A stretch of DNA of 14,629 nt from DATJPD01 sp036394195 (lineage in GTDB: Bacteria > Pseudomonadota > Alphaproteobacteria > CACIAM-22H2). Numbering within the stretch: the first letter of the stretch is position 1; every line of letters begins with the position of its first letter. This document shows, in pieces, positions 13,242 to 14,629 of this stretch. The notes under the pieces were generated by a model that worked only from the letters and a program-made list of their open reading frames with translations, had not been told where the DNA came from and did no database searches. A program made the translations under genes and the position numbers. Location: NCBI GenBank assembly GCA_036394195.1, contig DASWFO010000088.1:1-14629 (forward strand), given 5' to 3'.

Positions 13242-14629
13242 CCATGGACGCTCTTTATCGCGGCAAGCAGGTCGGGCGCTCGGTTCCCCGCATCGAGGGG
13301 CGGGCGAAAGTCACCGGCCGTGCCGAGTACATCCACAATCTCCGCCTCCCCGGCATGCTGACCGGAAAGATCTTCCGGAGCACGGTCGCGCATGGGCGGA
13401 TCAAGCGCATCGACGTCAGCGCCGCCCAGGCGGTCGAGGGTGTGCATCGCGTCGTCACCGGCGAGGACATCCGCACCGTCATTCCCCACCCGTATTATGG
13501 CCCCGCCTTTCACGATCAGCCGATCCTGGCCCTCGACAAGGTGCGCTATGTGGGCGAACCGGTCGCGGTCGTGCTGGCCCGCGACCCGCACGTCGCCGAA
13601 GCGGCGGCCCAGCTGATCGAGGCGGAGTACGACGAGCTGCCGGCGGTGTTCGACGAAGTCGCGGCGATGACGTCGGCCGCGATCGTGCACGACGTGCTGA
13701 AGCCGGCCGGCACGTTCGCCGACTTGAAGCACCTCCAGAACCGGCGGAACACCAATGTGGCACTCGACTATCACCTCCGCCGCGGCGACGTGGACAAGGC
13801 CTTTGCCGCCGCCGACCGCGTCTTCGAGCACACGTTCCGCACCCAGCAGGTGCTCCACCTGCCGCTGGAGCCGTTCGTATCGGCGGCCGAGACCAGCGGC
13901 TCGACCGTGACCATCCATACCGCCTCGCAGGGACCGTCCTTCGTGCGCATCGAGATCGCGCGCCTGCTCGGCTGGCCGGAGAACCGCGTGCGGGTCAGGA
14001 CGGCGTATCTCGGCGGCGGGTTCGGCGGGAAGCTCTATATCAAGCTGGAGGCGCTGGTGGTGGCGCTGACCCTGCTCGTCCGGCGGCCGGTCAAGGTGTC
14101 GCTGACCATGGAGGAGCAGTTCTATCAGATCACCAAGCACGCGAGCACGTTCCGCATCAAGACCGGTGTCACGGACGGGCGCATCACGGCGCGCCAATGC
14201 GAGGTGTGGTGGAACGGCGGCGCCTATGCCGACATCGGCCCGCGCGTGACCCAGAAATCGGGCTTCACCGCCGCCGGGCCGTACGACATCGACAACGTGC
14301 GCATCGACTCCTACGCCGTGTACACCAACCGTCCCTCGGCCGGCGCCTTGCGCGGCTTCGGCATCCCGCAGCTCGTGTGGGCGTATGAGAGCCACACCGA
14401 CATGATCGCCCGCGAGCTCGGCATCGATGCGGTTGAGTTCCGCCGCAAGAACCTGCTGCGCAACGGACGGCCGCAGGCCACCGGCACGATGATGCGCGAT
14501 GCGGAGGTCGAGGCGGTGCTGGAGCGCATCGCCGCGCGGATGGAGTGGCGCAAGCCCTTCGACCGCGGCAGCGAGCGCCCGACTTGCGCGCCGACCGGGG
14601 CGTCTTGCATGGTGTTCGTTGCCATCAGT
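13238..14629 (+). CDS. Molybdenum hydroxylase molybdopterin subunit (XdhB/CoxL-like), 3' end outside window
   Basis: This is the catalytic large subunit that hydroxylates the substrate at the molybdenum cofactor. The frame is open for 464 codons to the window edge, about 60% of a typical 760-800-residue protein. It begins with VGRSVPRIEGRAKVTGRAEY (12-31) and has GEPVAVVLARDP (106-117), EYDELPAVFD (130-139), the cofactor motif GGGFGGK (259-265), and GALRGFGIPQ (369-378). At this last position true CO dehydrogenases carry a Cys-containing loop, so CO is not the substrate; the RGFG form is usual in enzymes acting on purines, N-heterocycles, aldehydes or aromatic acyl-CoA. The C-terminal GxGxGE active-site glutamate and the [2Fe-2S] subunit gene are not in view. 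ATG 13238 overlaps the previous stop as ATGA. Confidence 0.92.
   Translation, partial: MTMDALYRGKQVGRSVPRIEGRAKVTGRAEYIHNLRLPGMLTGKIFRSTVAHGRIKRIDVSAAQAVEGVHRVVTGEDIRTVIPHPYYGPAFHDQPILALDKVRYVGEPVAVVLARDPHVAEAAAQLIEAEYDELPAVFDEVAAMTSAAIVHDVLKPAGTFADLKHLQNRRNTNVALDYHLRRGDVDKAFAAADRVFEHTFRTQQVLHLPLEPFVSAAETSGSTVTIHTASQGPSFVRIEIARLLGWPENRVRVRTAYLGGGFGGKLYIKLEALVVALTLLVRRPVKVSLTMEEQFYQITKHASTFRIKTGVTDGRITARQCEVWWNGGAYADIGPRVTQKSGFTAAGPYDIDNVRIDSYAVYTNRPSAGALRGFGIPQLVWAYESHTDMIARELGIDAVEFRRKNLLRNGRPQATGTMMRDAEVEAVLERIAARMEWRKPFDRGSERPTCAPTGASCMVFVAIS

Noticed and set aside
13187..14395. Long frames of about 400 codons on both strands over the molybdopterin subunit
   Set aside because: The frame from ATG 13238 carries all the family motifs; the others are compositional shadows.
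14570..14629. A suspected frameshift near the right edge of the molybdopterin subunit, where the residues looked odd
   Set aside because: The frame remains open and GASCMVFVAIS fits the variable family segment, so no shift is needed.
11893..14629. Identification as a CO dehydrogenase operon
   Set aside because: The large subunit has GALRGFG instead of the Cys loop required for the Mo-Cu site of form I CO dehydrogenase.

Overview
The window looks like a chromosomal segment from a GC-rich Alphaproteobacterium (Rhizobiales or Rhodospirillales type). The pointers are very high GC at third codon positions, a PAS_5-type PAS protein, a CoxG/CoxM/CoxL-like molybdenum hydroxylase cluster, and an AidB-type acyl-CoA dehydrogenase next to an acyl-CoA ligase operon. 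The genus cannot be fixed from sequence reading alone. No rRNA, tRNA, CRISPR array, insertion sequence or phage gene was seen.

Region 1 (1-8293) is a fatty-acid or acyl-CoA degradation divergon. On the minus strand, a 1405-residue three-domain protein (acyltransferase, alpha/beta hydrolase, acyl-CoA ligase; 6515 to 2298) is followed 6 bases later by a thiolase (2291 to 1146). The thiolase overlaps by four bases a 3-hydroxyacyl-CoA dehydrogenase of the long FadN-like type, which runs off the left edge. Divergently, an AidB-like acyl-CoA dehydrogenase (6635-8293) reads rightwards. Together they supply activation, dehydrogenation, (hydration and) 3-hydroxyacyl oxidation, and thiolysis. The fused hydrolase and acyltransferase could in addition release acyl chains from esters and put them back. 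The 119-base gap between the divergent genes holds several short inverted repeats.

Region 2 (8294-10524) is less familiar. A minus-strand run of three small genes (47, 173 and 165 codons) each encodes one N-terminal membrane helix. The two longer products then have a coiled coil and a short C-terminal domain that looks related between them, which suggests an old tandem duplication. A 385-base, relatively AT-rich spacer follows, then a stand-alone PAS_5 domain protein on the plus strand.

Region 3 (10547-14629) looks like a catabolic divergon. A gentisate/salicylate 1,2-dioxygenase-like bicupin reads leftwards. Reading rightwards is an overlapping operon of a CoxG-family protein, a FAD-binding molybdenum hydroxylase subunit, and the molybdopterin subunit, truncated by the right edge. 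A 19-base near-perfect palindrome lies just upstream of the dioxygenase and is the best operator candidate in the window. The likely theme is hydroxylation of an aromatic or N-heteroaromatic acid followed by ring cleavage; the substrate is unknown. The molybdopterin subunit carries GALRGFG where true CO dehydrogenases have a Cys-containing loop, so this is not a CO oxidation system.
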